A stretch of DNA of 64,000 bases, from assembly GCF_002763455.1 (NCBI RefSeq), contig NZ_NIXK01000001.1, forward strand, positions 62,001 to 126,000, written 5' to 3'. The DNA comes from Lentibacillus sediminis (GTDB taxonomy: Bacteria > Bacillota > Bacilli > Bacillales > Amphibacillaceae). Of this stretch, positions 17,246 to 26,325 are shown in pieces (within the stretch, counting starts at the first letter, position 1; every line of letters starts with the position of its first letter). The position numbers were made by a program, and so were the translations under genes. The notes below the pieces were generated by a model. That model made no database searches, was not told the DNA's origin, and saw only the letters and a list, made by a program, of their open reading frames with translations.

Positions 17246-17561
17246 AGCGATCCTCCTTGTTTTCTTATATCCTAACATATTTTTTGTTGGGATGCCTAAG
17301 GGGGCGGGGGTGTGCTCTTTTATTAAAAATATCGAAATGATGGAGCGTTTGGTGGTGAAAATCCGGAACAAAAATTTTTTGGATGGAAAAATGGCTTTTT
17401 CTGCCACCATTTGCTCTGGAAATTCGATTATAGAAAAAAGATATGGATGAGTTCGTTGGGTTACTGTCCAATGGAATAAATCTGATTTCACATGCGCAAC
17501 ATTCAAATAATTAATTGAGATGTGGTATGATAAATGTAAAATATGATTTGGCGGTGATTAT
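17246..17561. other. Intergenic region upstream of recQ
   Basis: Mostly AT-rich filler. TTCAAA (17502-17507), 18-bp spacer and TATGAT (17526-17531) form a promoter for the small gene at 17562. I see nothing else. Confidence 0.45.
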
Positions 17562-17828
17562 ATGAGTTCTATTAATTCCTCAGATGAGTTAATGGAGCGC
17601 ATTTCAAATATGGATCGGGACAATTCAGTTTTGCAGTTTTCAATCCCAGGAAAAGGGAAATTTACTTTAGTTCTTCAAGAAGAGACAGAAACGACAATTG
17701 CAGAAGGTGTAGAAAATAATTCAGAACTGAAACAGATGATTAAAGAAAGTCAGCAGCAATATAAAGAGGGGAAGGGGATGACTACTTCAGGATTGCTAGA
17801 GTCCTTTTCCGCAAAGGATTTCGAATAG
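17562..17828 (+). CDS. Small acidic protein, antitoxin-like, function unknown
   Basis: 88 residues, acidic, no membrane segment. The C-terminal stretch QQYKEGKGMTTSGLLESFS is reminiscent of RelB/Phd-type antitoxin tails (short helix, x-x-G-x-x-x-T-x-x-L), but no DNA-binding motif is clear. No toxin gene follows: the 104 nt to the next gene hold only broken frames. It may be an orphan antitoxin or an unrelated hypothetical protein. A promoter is visible at 17502-17531. Confidence 0.5.
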   Translation: MSSINSSDELMERISNMDRDNSVLQFSIPGKGKFTLVLQEETETTIAEGVENNSELKQMIKESQQQYKEGKGMTTSGLLESFSAKDFE

Positions 17829-17932
17829 CTGGCAGGATTAGGGGTGTAGCGTATTCTTGTTTATTATTCTCAGACTAAAAATAAAGCGCTATCATTATTA
17901 TACAGAGATATAAAAAAGAAACGGGGGAGAAC

Positions 17933-19585
17933 ATGGAACACGACGTAATTGTAATCGGAGCCGGACTCGCCGGACTCGTTGCCACAACAGAATTGGCAAA
18001 CTCCGGGAAAAAGGTGCTGCTGTTGGATCAGGAACCGGAAAGTTCATTTGGCGGACAGGCCTGGTGGTCGTTCGGTGGTCTTTTTCTCGTAAATTCACCG
18101 GAGCAACGGAGGATGGGGATAAAGGATTCACGGGAACTGGCGATGCAGGATTGGATGGGGTCCGCTGGATTTGACAGGGAAGATGAGGATTATTGGGGCA
18201 GAAAATGGGCAGAGGCTTATGTTGACTTTGCAGCTGGAGAAAAACGGGAATGGCTGCAGAGCATGGGAGTGAAGTTCTTTCCGGTCGTTGGCTGGGCGGA
18301 GCGAGGCGGCTATCTTGCTGAAGGGCATGGCAACTCGGTCCCACGTTTCCACATTGTGTGGGGGACAGGGCCGGGGATTGTTGCGCCCTTTGAACAACGC
18401 GTTCGCGAGTATATAAAGCAAGGGCGAGTGGATTATCGGCCACGTCATCAGGTCGATCAGCTAATTCAAGAAAATGGCGCGGTTATTGGAGCAGAGGGAT
18501 CGATTCTTGCTCCAAGTTCCGCACCCCGCGGGGAGGAAAGCACACGTGAAGCAGTAGATGAATTTACTTTTCAGGCTCAAGCCGTAATCGTTGCAAGTGG
18601 AGGAATCGGCGCGAATTTTGATCTGGTCCGGAAAAACTGGCCAAGCCGGCTGGGAGCACCTCCGAAGTCGATGATCTCTGGGGTACCCTCACATGTCGAT
18701 GGACGCATGCTGCAAATTACCGAGAGTGCCGGCGGTCGGATCGTAAACCGCGACCGTATGTGGCACTATACAGAAGGGATTAAGAATTGGAATCCTGTTT
18801 GGCCGAAGCATGGAATTCGTATTCTGCCCGGGCCTTCTTCCATCTGGCTGGATGCAGAGGGGCAGCGTTTTCAAGCACCGAATTTCCCCGGGTTCGATAC
18901 ACTTGGCACGTTAAAAGCCATTCAGGACACTGGTTACGATTACTCTTGGTTTATTCTGACGCAGAAAATCATTGAGCGGGAATTCGCTTTGTCGGGATCG
19001 GAGCAGAATCCTGACTTAACCGGCAAAAGTGTCAAAAAAGTTCTTTCCCGTGTGCTGCCTGGTGCTCCAGCTCCCGTGCAGGCGTTTATGGACAAGGGAG
19101 AGGATTTCGTGGTCGCCGATAATATTAATAATCTGGTTATTGGCATGAACAAACTCATTGGGAACAAACAGCTGAAAACCGAAGTGGTAGAGCGGCAAAT
19201 CCAGGCAAGGGACCGGGAGCTGGATAATAATTTTGGCAAAGATCTGCAGATTACTGCCCTGCGCGGGGCGCGGAATTCCCGTGGGGATAAACTAATTCGT
19301 GCTGCCGTTCCGCATAAAATACTTGGTCCGAAAAATGGCCCGCTGATTGCGGTGCGCCTGCATATTCTCAGCCGAAAAACGCTGGGCGGGCTGCAGACCA
19401 ATTTGTCCGGACAGGTGCTGGATGAAACCGGTACGACAATACCTGGCCTTTATGCTGCTGGAGAAGTGTCCGGATTTGGCGGTGGCGGGGAACACGGCTA
19501 CCGGGCGCTGGAAGGGTCATTCCTCGGCGGCTGCCTGTTTTCCGGACGGGCAGCAGGACGCGCTGTTGTTGCACAAATAGAATGA
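17933..19585 (+). CDS. FAD-binding dehydrogenase (fumarate reductase/ketosteroid dehydrogenase family)
   Basis: A 550-residue flavoprotein. The N-terminal dinucleotide site is IVIGAGLAGLVATTELA (about 5-21), with KKVLLLDQEPESSFGGQAWW following. The C-terminal FAD motif is TIPGLYAAGEVSGFGGGG. The middle carries the catalytic insert of FAD_binding_2 proteins. Relatives reduce or dehydrogenate C-C bonds next to carbonyls; the substrate is unknown. Start after CGGGGGAGAAC. Own terminator at 19596. Confidence 0.85.
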   Translation: MEHDVIVIGAGLAGLVATTELANSGKKVLLLDQEPESSFGGQAWWSFGGLFLVNSPEQRRMGIKDSRELAMQDWMGSAGFDREDEDYWGRKWAEAYVDFAAGEKREWLQSMGVKFFPVVGWAERGGYLAEGHGNSVPRFHIVWGTGPGIVAPFEQRVREYIKQGRVDYRPRHQVDQLIQENGAVIGAEGSILAPSSAPRGEESTREAVDEFTFQAQAVIVASGGIGANFDLVRKNWPSRLGAPPKSMISGVPSHVDGRMLQITESAGGRIVNRDRMWHYTEGIKNWNPVWPKHGIRILPGPSSIWLDAEGQRFQAPNFPGFDTLGTLKAIQDTGYDYSWFILTQKIIEREFALSGSEQNPDLTGKSVKKVLSRVLPGAPAPVQAFMDKGEDFVVADNINNLVIGMNKLIGNKQLKTEVVERQIQARDRELDNNFGKDLQITALRGARNSRGDKLIRAAVPHKILGPKNGPLIAVRLHILSRKTLGGLQTNLSGQVLDETGTTIPGLYAAGEVSGFGGGGEHGYRALEGSFLGGCLFSGRAAGRAVVAQIE

Positions 19586-19595
19586 AATGGTGGGA

Positions 19596-19639
19596 AACCT
19601 TCTTAAGAGGAAAATCTTCTTATGGAGGTTTTTTCTTTT
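19596..19639 (+). terminator. Terminator of the FAD dehydrogenase gene
   Basis: AACCTTCTTAAGA pairs with TCTTCTTATGGAGGTT with one mismatch and one G-U pair; TTTTTTCTTTT follows. Confidence 0.75.
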
Positions 19640-19981
19640 GATGGATCGGAAAGGAAAGCAGGAAGAACCGACCGAGAGAAGGGATGTCACGGTCGATCAG
19701 AAAGAAAATACAAAAAGAATCGACCGAGAAAGATAAAAAGCAACATACCTACACCACAGCGGCATAAAACTAAAAAATGAGAAACAGGATACCCTAAAAA
19801 GGTCAGTTGATTAGGAGACAACTCTCAGTGCTATGTCTGAAAATACCGCCTTATTCCCACAAAAGGCATATGGCGCGGGTACAAAAATGCAGTTCATTTA
19901 TCTGTTGCAAAATCATTTACATTCCTGGTTTTCATCTATACAATACTCCTATATCACTTGAGCAGGGGGAGGGATACCAAG
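19640..19981. other. Intergenic region with degenerate CGACCGA motifs
   Basis: Just after the terminator, ACCGACCGAGAGAAG (about 19668), GGTCGATCAGAAAG (about 19691) and ATCGACCGAGAAAG (about 19718) are loosely repeated at 23 to 27 nt. The spacing and motif recall the 21-nt arrays elsewhere, but the match is poor. The remainder shows no gene. Confidence 0.3.
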
Positions 19982-21844
19982 ATGCCTTCACTTTTATTTG
20001 AAATAATGCTGGTCCTTTTTTTGGGTATTGGTTCACAGTGGGTTGCCTGGCGCTACCGGATGCCGGCGATCGTTATTATGTCGATCACCGGACTGCTGGT
20101 GGGGCCGATTCTGGGACTAATGAATCCGGAAGAGGACTTCGGCAATTTATATAGCCCGCTGATTTCGGTGGCGGTAGCACTGATCCTTTTTGAAGGAAGT
20201 CTCAACCTGAACTTTAAGGAACTTCGCGGGCTTGGAAAGCCGGTCTTTCGGATTTCCACTATTGGCGCGTTTATCGCCTGGATTCTCGGCTCGCTTACGG
20301 CGCATTATATTGCAGGGCTTTCCTGGGCGGTGGCTTTTGTTATCGGTGGTTTGTTTATTGTTACAGGGCCGACCGTGATCATGCCATTGCTGCGCCAGTC
20401 CAAGTTGAAACCCCGTCCGGCAAAACTGCTGAAATGGGAAGGGATTATTGTTGATCCCATCGGGGCGCTGCTTGCCGTGTTTGCCTTTGAAATTATTGTC
20501 TTTCTTACGGCAAGCACCCCGGACGCAACCCAGCTTGGTCTCTTCTTTGCGGCATCGTTATTTGCTGCGGTGTTTGGCTGGGCTTGCGGGCGAGGGATCG
20601 GCTGGATGTTTGAAACCGGACATATCCCGGAATTTCTCAAATCTCCATCCGTGTTCGTCGTTGTTATTATGTGTTTTTCCGTAACGGACGAAATTATGCA
20701 TGAGACCGGACTGCTGGCGGTGACGGCAATGGGAATCACGCTGGCCAATGTGGGCATCGATTCCATTTCCGATATGCGGCATTTCAAGGAAAATATTACG
20801 GTGCTTCTGACATCGGCTATTTTCATTATGCTGACGGCTTCCCTTGATCCGGATATCTTGCTGCAGATTTTCAGCCCGAATATCCTTGGTTATGTCATTT
20901 TGATGATGATTGTTGTCAGGCCATTGTCGATTTTCTTATCGACCATTGGATCCGGCTTGACATTCAATGAAAAAGCGCTGGTAGGATGGATCGCACCGCG
21001 CGGGATTGTCGCACTGACCGTTTCCGGCTATTTTGCCACCGTGCTCTTAAGAGAGGGTTTTGCTGATGCGGAGATTTTGACGACACTCACCTTTGCACTG
21101 GTATTTTTCACGGTGGTGGCGCATGGATTTTCCCTCAGCTGGCTGGCGAAAAAGCTTCATTTATCCTTGGAAGGTACGCCAGGGGTTTTGATTGTTGGAA
21201 GCAATACATTTACGGTGAATCTGGCAAAGACGCTGAAGAAATCCAAGGTGCCTGTTTTGATTGTGGATTCGTCCTGGGAGCGGCTTCGGCCAGCGCGGGA
21301 GGCGGGTCTGTCGTTTTATCACGGGAGTATGCTTTCCGAGCAGACTGAATATAATCTGGACACCATTCCTTATGAATATTTGCTTGCGGCAACGGATGAC
21401 AATGCTTATAATGCGTTGATTTGCACAACATTTGCACCGGAATACGGACGGATGCATGTGTTCAAGCTGAGCCCATTTCATCAGCATAAGGATGGATCAA
21501 GTGTGCTCGTTTCCAAGGTTGGCGGAAGAATTCTGTTCAACCGCAGATTCCCGCTGGAAGTGCTGAATGATAAAATGCGCGAGGGCTATGTGTTCCGCCA
21601 GACGACCTTGACCCAGCGGTTCACCTACGAACATTATCTTGCGGAAAAAGATGATGCGACGGTCTTTCTGTATCTGCTCAAACCTTCGGGTGAATTGAAA
21701 TTTTATTCCGAGGAAATGCGTACGGTACCGGCCGTTGGAGATACGATTATCAGTCTTACTCCGCCAAACAAAGAATACGCGAAGATCATGGCAAGACTTG
21801 GAAGCAAGCGAAATACAAACAGTAAAGACAATAATGCGGAATAA
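19982..21844 (+). CDS. Na+/H+ (cation:proton) antiporter with C-terminal nucleotide-binding domain
   Basis: 620 residues. The first about 390 form a CPA1-type antiporter with 12-13 membrane segments, including LILFEGSLNLNFKEL, GPTVIMPLLRQSK and EGIIVDPIGALLAVFAFE, with the ion-binding Asp in DPIGA. The rest is a TrkA-N/RCK-like cytoplasmic domain (GVLIVGSNTFTVNLAKTLKK) and a C-terminal TrkA-C-like part. By family it expels Na+ or K+ against H+, gated by nucleotide. ATG at 19982 has GGGAGGGA 7 nt upstream. It fits the salt-adapted profile of the window. Confidence 0.85.
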   Translation: MPSLLFEIMLVLFLGIGSQWVAWRYRMPAIVIMSITGLLVGPILGLMNPEEDFGNLYSPLISVAVALILFEGSLNLNFKELRGLGKPVFRISTIGAFIAWILGSLTAHYIAGLSWAVAFVIGGLFIVTGPTVIMPLLRQSKLKPRPAKLLKWEGIIVDPIGALLAVFAFEIIVFLTASTPDATQLGLFFAASLFAAVFGWACGRGIGWMFETGHIPEFLKSPSVFVVVIMCFSVTDEIMHETGLLAVTAMGITLANVGIDSISDMRHFKENITVLLTSAIFIMLTASLDPDILLQIFSPNILGYVILMMIVVRPLSIFLSTIGSGLTFNEKALVGWIAPRGIVALTVSGYFATVLLREGFADAEILTTLTFALVFFTVVAHGFSLSWLAKKLHLSLEGTPGVLIVGSNTFTVNLAKTLKKSKVPVLIVDSSWERLRPAREAGLSFYHGSMLSEQTEYNLDTIPYEYLLAATDDNAYNALICTTFAPEYGRMHVFKLSPFHQHKDGSSVLVSKVGGRILFNRRFPLEVLNDKMREGYVFRQTTLTQRFTYEHYLAEKDDATVFLYLLKPSGELKFYSEEMRTVPAVGDTIISLTPPNKEYAKIMARLGSKRNTNSKDNNAE

Positions 21845-21868
21845 AAAAGCGTGAGGCCAGTGATGGCT

Positions 21869-22063
21869 TCACGCTTTCTCCGTATTTTTCAGTTCTTCCA
21901 GCTGCTGTCTCGTCTCGGCAATTTCTTTTTCCAAACGAATCAGCTGTCCCTCCGCGGAGGAAACCCTGCCCTTGACATATTCCAGTTTATCCAGGTCACT
22001 CTGGATCCGGACATAGTCTGATTTCAATTCATCTAATTTGGCTTCAAGCTCTTTCCTGGTCAT
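21869..22063 (-). CDS. SE1832-type small coiled-coil protein
   Basis: 64 residues, almost entirely a charged coiled coil (ELEAKLDELKSDYVRIQSDL and EGQLIRLEKEIAETRQQLEE). It resembles the short SE1832 family of Firmicutes, whose role is unknown. The AI-2E exporter gene lies just upstream on the same strand, 25 nt away, so the two may be cotranscribed. Confidence 0.6.
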   Translation of the reverse strand: MTRKELEAKLDELKSDYVRIQSDLDKLEYVKGRVSSAEGQLIRLEKEIAETRQQLEELKNTEKA

Positions 22064-22088
22064 CGTAACCCCCCTCGGATGCCCACGG

Positions 22089-23201
22089 TTAAATCAGGGC
22101 ATCTTCTTTATTTTTCTTGGATTTCACATAGGTTTGGTAAAAATGAACAACGATCGTTTTTGCGACAGCGTAAAATGGCATGGCCAGTATAATGCCGATA
22201 AAGCCGGCGATGCTTCCGGCTGCCAGGATTACCGTGATCACGGTCAGCGGGTGCAGATCCAGTTTTTGACCCATCACATTTGGTGAAATAAAGTTGCTTT
22301 CAATTTGTTGGGCCACAAGCATAATAATAGATACCCAAATGAGGTTCATCGGGTCCTGGAATGCACCGATGACCAGAGCCGGTGCAACGGCGAGATATGG
22401 CCCTAAGAAAGGAATGACATTGGTGAGCATAGCGAATAAGGCCAGTGCAAGGGCATAATCCAAGCCGATAATCAGGTAGCCAATAAATACCATCACCGCG
22501 ACAAGAAAGCTGACAATCAGTTGTCCCTGAATAAATGCGCTGAGCACGTCGTCAATTTTTCCCATCAAGCTGCGGATATTAGCTGCCTTTTCTTTGGCGA
22601 AAATCTGCGTAATGAAGGGTCCGAGTCTTTCCCCGTCCTTGAGCATAAAAAACAGGAAGAAAGGAATCAGCACAAGTCCTGCGATAATCGTGAACAGCTG
22701 ACCGATAAATCCGCCGATGAACCCGAACGAATAGTTGATAATGCTGTCAATATGGTTCGGGATGTTCTGGGTGAAATTATTGATCGCAGTTACGACCTGA
22801 TCTGGGACAGCGGCCATATTGTCCTGCCAGTTATAGATGAAATCCTCCGCCATGTTGATCATCTGCGGGACTGTCTCAATCAAATTGTTTACCTGACGCT
22901 GGACGATCGGCCAGATGAACATAATAAACAGGAAAATAAGCAAAAGCATTAATAAAAATACAAGAATAATAGAAACGATGCGGTTCACTTTAAACCGTTC
23001 AAGCAAATGCATGACCGGCTTGGCTAAATAAAAGAGCACACCGGCCCCGATAATCGGAAAGGCTACTGCACCGATCGTCTGAACGACTGGCAGAAAAATA
23101 AAATCAGTAATCGAAATAAGCCAGACAAGTAAAAAGAAGAGTACAAAGAAAATCATTACCTGAAACCAGCGTTTATGCGTCATGCCATCCCAACTTTCCA
23201 T
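22089..23201 (-). CDS. AI-2E family transporter (YdbI/TqsA-like)
   Basis: A 370-residue membrane protein with about eight segments and the family pattern. VLFYLAKPVMHLLERFKVNR occurs near 56-75, a long extracytoplasmic part (residues about 105-160) follows, and the core has FFLFFMLKDGER and LTNVIPFLGPYLAVAPALVIG. The C-terminal LGQKLDLHPLTVIT-like motif is present as MGQKLDLHPLTVITVI. Members export signalling or ionic solutes; some act as Na+(Li+)/H+ antiporters, which would fit its location beside the CPA1 antiporter. The start could be 23201 or 23183. Confidence 0.8.
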   Translation of the reverse strand: MESWDGMTHKRWFQVMIFFVLFFLLVWLISITDFIFLPVVQTIGAVAFPIIGAGVLFYLAKPVMHLLERFKVNRIVSIILVFLLMLLLIFLFIMFIWPIVQRQVNNLIETVPQMINMAEDFIYNWQDNMAAVPDQVVTAINNFTQNIPNHIDSIINYSFGFIGGFIGQLFTIIAGLVLIPFFLFFMLKDGERLGPFITQIFAKEKAANIRSLMGKIDDVLSAFIQGQLIVSFLVAVMVFIGYLIIGLDYALALALFAMLTNVIPFLGPYLAVAPALVIGAFQDPMNLIWVSIIMLVAQQIESNFISPNVMGQKLDLHPLTVITVILAAGSIAGFIGIILAMPFYAVAKTIVVHFYQTYVKSKKNKEDALI

Positions 23202-23235
23202 ATGTTATATCCATTTTACCTGTTATCAGGAAGAA

Positions 23236-23330
23236 TATAAAGTGAAACTTCATTCAGTGGGGGAGTTCTTTTCTACCCCCCTTTCATGGCTTGCTTTATC
23301 TCACGCTTAGAGGTGGGGGTATTACAGCCC
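23236..23330 (-). repeat. Interspersed palindromic element, copy A (shortened)
   Basis: On the minus strand this reads GCTGTAATACCCCCAC, a divergent middle, then CCCCCACTGAATG and AAGTTTCACTTTATA. The last 25 nt are identical to the ends of copies at 39875 and 52626. The central CCCGATTGG segment is missing. Confidence 0.7.
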
Positions 23331-23484
23331 ATTAATCGTGGAAAAGCAATCCCTAAAGTTTATCTGTAAAAAAGATAATGGTTTATACTATTTTTTCCAA
23401 AACCGTCCGAGCCTAAACCGGGCAATAGAATCTTGGATGGAAGTATGCTAAAATTTTATCATATCTACTAATGGGGGATTAATC

Positions 23485-25224
23485 ATGGAAAATTGGGAGA
23501 CTGTCTACGAGAAATGGAATACATATGAGCAGCTTGATCCGTCACTCCGTTCTGAACTGGATACATTGGCGGGGAATAGGGCTACGCTTGAGGATGCATT
23601 TTATAAAGAACTGACCTTCGGAACCGGCGGCATGCGTGGTGTGATGGGAGCCGGGACCAATAGGATGAATACATATACGATCCGAAAAGCTGTTAACGGG
23701 CTGGCTGAATACTTGTTTGCCAACCGGGTGAATGTGAAAGACCGCGGGGTAGTAATCGCCTATGATACACGCTACAAGTCCCAGGAATTTGCAATAGAGA
23801 CAGCCAGGGTGCTCGGAGCGCATGGGATTAAAGCATATGTGTTTGAATCCATGAGGCCAACACCACTGCTTTCGTTTGCTGTCAGGTATCTGGGAACCGC
23901 GGCCGGCGTGATGATCACGGCAAGTCATAACCCGCCGGAATACAATGGCTTCAAGGTATACAATGAGGACGGCGGACAAATTACACCGAGCGAGGCGGAA
24001 GCGATCATTGAAACCATCGGGGAGACCGAAAATGAGCTCACAGTAGCAGCACTGGAAACCGGTGAGCTCGAGTCAAGAGACTTGCTGATCTGGCGCGGCG
24101 AGGAAATTGACAATGCCTATCTCGAGCAATTAAAGCAGATGAGCAAACTGCCGGAAGCCGAACTTAATGAAGAGAAAAAACTGCCTATCGTCTTCACCCC
24201 GCTGCACGGGACGGCGTATGATTTGGTGATGAAAGGATTGGATCAGCTGAATTTTTCCCAGGTGGATGTCGTGAAAGATCAGGCAGAGCCGGATCCGGAA
24301 TTTTCCACCGTTGACTCGCCAAACCCGGAAGAACACCAGGCGTTCACATTGGCAATCGAGCAGGGGGAGAAAAACGATGCAGCTATCCTGCTTGGCACAG
24401 ACCCGGATGCTGACCGGCTAGGGGTGGCGGTTAAAAATAAAGAAGGCGACTATCAGGTGCTGACAGGGAATCAGCTTGGTGTGCTGCTGCTCGACTATAT
24501 TCTTCGCCATAGTGACCCGGTTATGCATAAATCGGCACATGTTCTGAAGACCGTCGTTACCACAGAGATGGGGCGTGCGGTCGCTGATGCATATGATGTC
24601 GAAACCACCGAAACGCTTACCGGTTTTAAATATATCGGAGAAAAAATACACGAATTCGATGCTACGGGGAAATCGTTTATTTTTGGTTTTGAGGAAAGCT
24701 ATGGCTATCTGATCTCCAGTTTTGTGCGGGATAAAGATGCGGTACAGGCGGCGGCGATGTCCTGTGAAATGGCCTATTACTGGGACAAGCAGGGAAAAAC
24801 ACTGCTTGATGCATTGGACACCCTGTATGCGCAGCACGGTTATTTTCAGGAAGGCATGACTTCGCTGACCTTAAAAGGGAAAGAAGGATCGGAACAGATC
24901 GAGCATATTATGGCTGACATCCGCAGCAACCCGCTTGAGTCCATTGCCGGGTTCCAAGTAGAGCAGGCGGAGGATTATCTGGCAGGTGAGCGGACGATGA
25001 TGGCATCGGGCGAGACGGAGTCGATTCAGCTGCCAAAGGAAAATATGATGAAATTTATTTTGGAAGGCGAGAGCTGGGTTTGTCTGCGCCCATCCGGCAC
25101 CGAACCGAAAATCAAGTGCTATTACGGTGTACGCGGGGAGACGGAGGAAAGGGCCCGTGTGAAATTGGCGGCGCTCAAGTCTGCGATGGATCAGGTGATT
25201 GGCAGAATTATTCATTCCGCTTAA
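23485..25224 (+). CDS. pgcA: Phosphoglucomutase / phospho-sugar mutase
   Basis: A 579-residue alpha-D-phosphohexomutase of the PgcA (YhxB) type. TASHNPPEYNG carries the phosphoserine (about 145), GTDPDADR is the metal loop (about 311), GFEESYGYL is the sugar-binding loop (about 406) and RPSGTEPKIK the phosphate-binding loop (about 537). It interconverts glucose 1- and 6-phosphate, feeding UDP-glucose for glycolipid and teichoic-acid synthesis. Start ATG at 23485 after TGGGGGATTAATC. The conserved domains are complete. Confidence 0.9.
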   Translation: MENWETVYEKWNTYEQLDPSLRSELDTLAGNRATLEDAFYKELTFGTGGMRGVMGAGTNRMNTYTIRKAVNGLAEYLFANRVNVKDRGVVIAYDTRYKSQEFAIETARVLGAHGIKAYVFESMRPTPLLSFAVRYLGTAAGVMITASHNPPEYNGFKVYNEDGGQITPSEAEAIIETIGETENELTVAALETGELESRDLLIWRGEEIDNAYLEQLKQMSKLPEAELNEEKKLPIVFTPLHGTAYDLVMKGLDQLNFSQVDVVKDQAEPDPEFSTVDSPNPEEHQAFTLAIEQGEKNDAAILLGTDPDADRLGVAVKNKEGDYQVLTGNQLGVLLLDYILRHSDPVMHKSAHVLKTVVTTEMGRAVADAYDVETTETLTGFKYIGEKIHEFDATGKSFIFGFEESYGYLISSFVRDKDAVQAAAMSCEMAYYWDKQGKTLLDALDTLYAQHGYFQEGMTSLTLKGKEGSEQIEHIMADIRSNPLESIAGFQVEQAEDYLAGERTMMASGETESIQLPKENMMKFILEGESWVCLRPSGTEPKIKCYYGVRGETEERARVKLAALKSAMDQVIGRIIHSA

Positions 25225-25281
25225 AATTAGTGTTGACATTTTTAACAAATAAGGGTTTAATAGTAGTAACTTCATAATTCC

Positions 25282-25402
25282 TAAAGGGGAGTAGCTGTAC
25301 AATTAAAGTCGTCATTACGAGAAGATGTGTTCTCCGGCTTGATTGGCAACGTTCGTTGTTTGCGAGACCTTTACCGCTTGCAGGTAAAGGACCCCTTTTT
25401 TG
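25282..25402 (+). promoter_or_regulatory. yybP-ykoY (Mn2+) riboswitch with terminator
   Basis: AAAGGGGAGTAGC (25284-25296) and the closing GCGAGACCTTTA (25362-25373) are the conserved L1/P1 elements of the yybP-ykoY manganese riboswitch; the body between also resembles B. subtilis ykoY. TAAAGG of P1 pairs with CCTTTA, but the same CCTTTACC can pair with GGTAAAGG (25383-25390) to make a terminator followed by ACCCCTTTTTT. The folds are mutually exclusive: metal binding would favour P1 and read-through. It lies directly upstream of a terC gene, a known target class. Confidence 0.9.
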
Positions 25403-25433
25403 ATGGTTCCTGCCTGTGGGCGGAACCATTTTT
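25403..25433 (+). terminator. Second hairpin between riboswitch and terC
   Basis: ATGGTTCC and GGAACCAT (25403-25410 and 25422-25429) flank an 11-nt loop and are followed by TTTTAG. It may be a second terminator or a structure near the terC ribosome site. Confidence 0.55.
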
Positions 25434-25450
25434 AGTGGGGAGAGATATCT

Positions 25451-26245
25451 TTGGGCACAGAATTAATTTTAGAGTATTTGTGGGTATTGGTGATTTTAAT
25501 CGGTCTGGAGGGGCTGTTGGCAGCGGATAACGCGCTGGTGCTGGCGATTATGGTAAAACACCTTCCGGAAGAACAGCGGAAAAAAGCGCTTTTTTACGGT
25601 CTGGCAGGGGCATTCGTCCTTAGGCTCGGTTCCCTGTTCGTCATTTCCTTTCTGGTTGACGTATGGCAGGTGCAGGCGCTGGGTGCAGCGTATCTCCTGT
25701 TTATTTCCTTTAAGAATTTATATGACCGTTTTAAGAAAAAGAAGGAGCCGGACGCGGAGACGTTGCATCTGGATGGCGAGCCAAAAAGGGGCAGCGGTTT
25801 CTGGATGACGGTTCTGAAAGTGGAATTTGCCGATTTGGCTTTCGCGGTTGATTCCATACTGGCAGCCGTTGCGCTTGCTGTGGCACTTCCGCCAACGGGG
25901 CTTGGTACCATCGGCGGCCTTGATTCGGGGCAGTTTGCGGTGATTTTTGCCGGAGGGATGATCGGGCTGATTATTATGCGGTTTGCGGCAAATATCTTCG
26001 TCGGACTGCTTCACTCCCGCCCAGGGCTGGAAGTGGCAGCCTTTATGATCGTTGGCTGGGTCGGGGTGAAACTGGCGATGATAGTATTCGCCCATCCGGA
26101 TATTGCTTGGATTCCACATGACTTCCCGCATTCTACGCTATGGAAAGGGATTTTCTATACCGTATTGATCGCGATCGCAGCGGTCGGCTGGTTTGCGTCA
26201 GGCAAATCAGGAAAAACTGCTGGAAAAGAACATGCGGAAAGCTGA
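25451..26245 (+). CDS. TerC family membrane protein (YkoY-like)
   Basis: 264 residues, seven or eight membrane segments. Acidic residues in the membrane occur in LEGLLAADNALVLAIMVKHL (TM1) and EFADLAFAVDSILAAVALAV (TM4), as in TerC/YceF/YkoY proteins. These export Mn2+, in part to metallate secreted enzymes. A manganese riboswitch just upstream supports that role. Translation starts at TTG 25451, preceded by GGGGAGAG; no suitable ATG exists. Terminator at 26251. Confidence 0.85.
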   Translation: MGTELILEYLWVLVILIGLEGLLAADNALVLAIMVKHLPEEQRKKALFYGLAGAFVLRLGSLFVISFLVDVWQVQALGAAYLLFISFKNLYDRFKKKKEPDAETLHLDGEPKRGSGFWMTVLKVEFADLAFAVDSILAAVALAVALPPTGLGTIGGLDSGQFAVIFAGGMIGLIIMRFAANIFVGLLHSRPGLEVAAFMIVGWVGVKLAMIVFAHPDIAWIPHDFPHSTLWKGIFYTVLIAIAAVGWFASGKSGKTAGKEHAES

Positions 26246-26250
26246 TGCCT

Positions 26251-26292
26251 ATAAGCAATTCTCTCATGCCGAGAGGATTGCTTATTTTTTAT
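26251..26292 (+). terminator. terC terminator
   Basis: ATAAGCAATTCTCTC and GAGAGGATTGCTTAT form a long stem with one G-U pair, followed by TTTTTATTT. Confidence 0.85.
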
Positions 26293-26325
26293 TTAGGGTA
26301 TGTTGATAATAGGAGGTGTTTTTTC

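Noticed and set aside
17246-17506. A longer RecQ start
   Set aside because: The extension has no ribosome site and no RecQ similarity; ATG 17245 follows AAGGAGG and begins the conserved domain.
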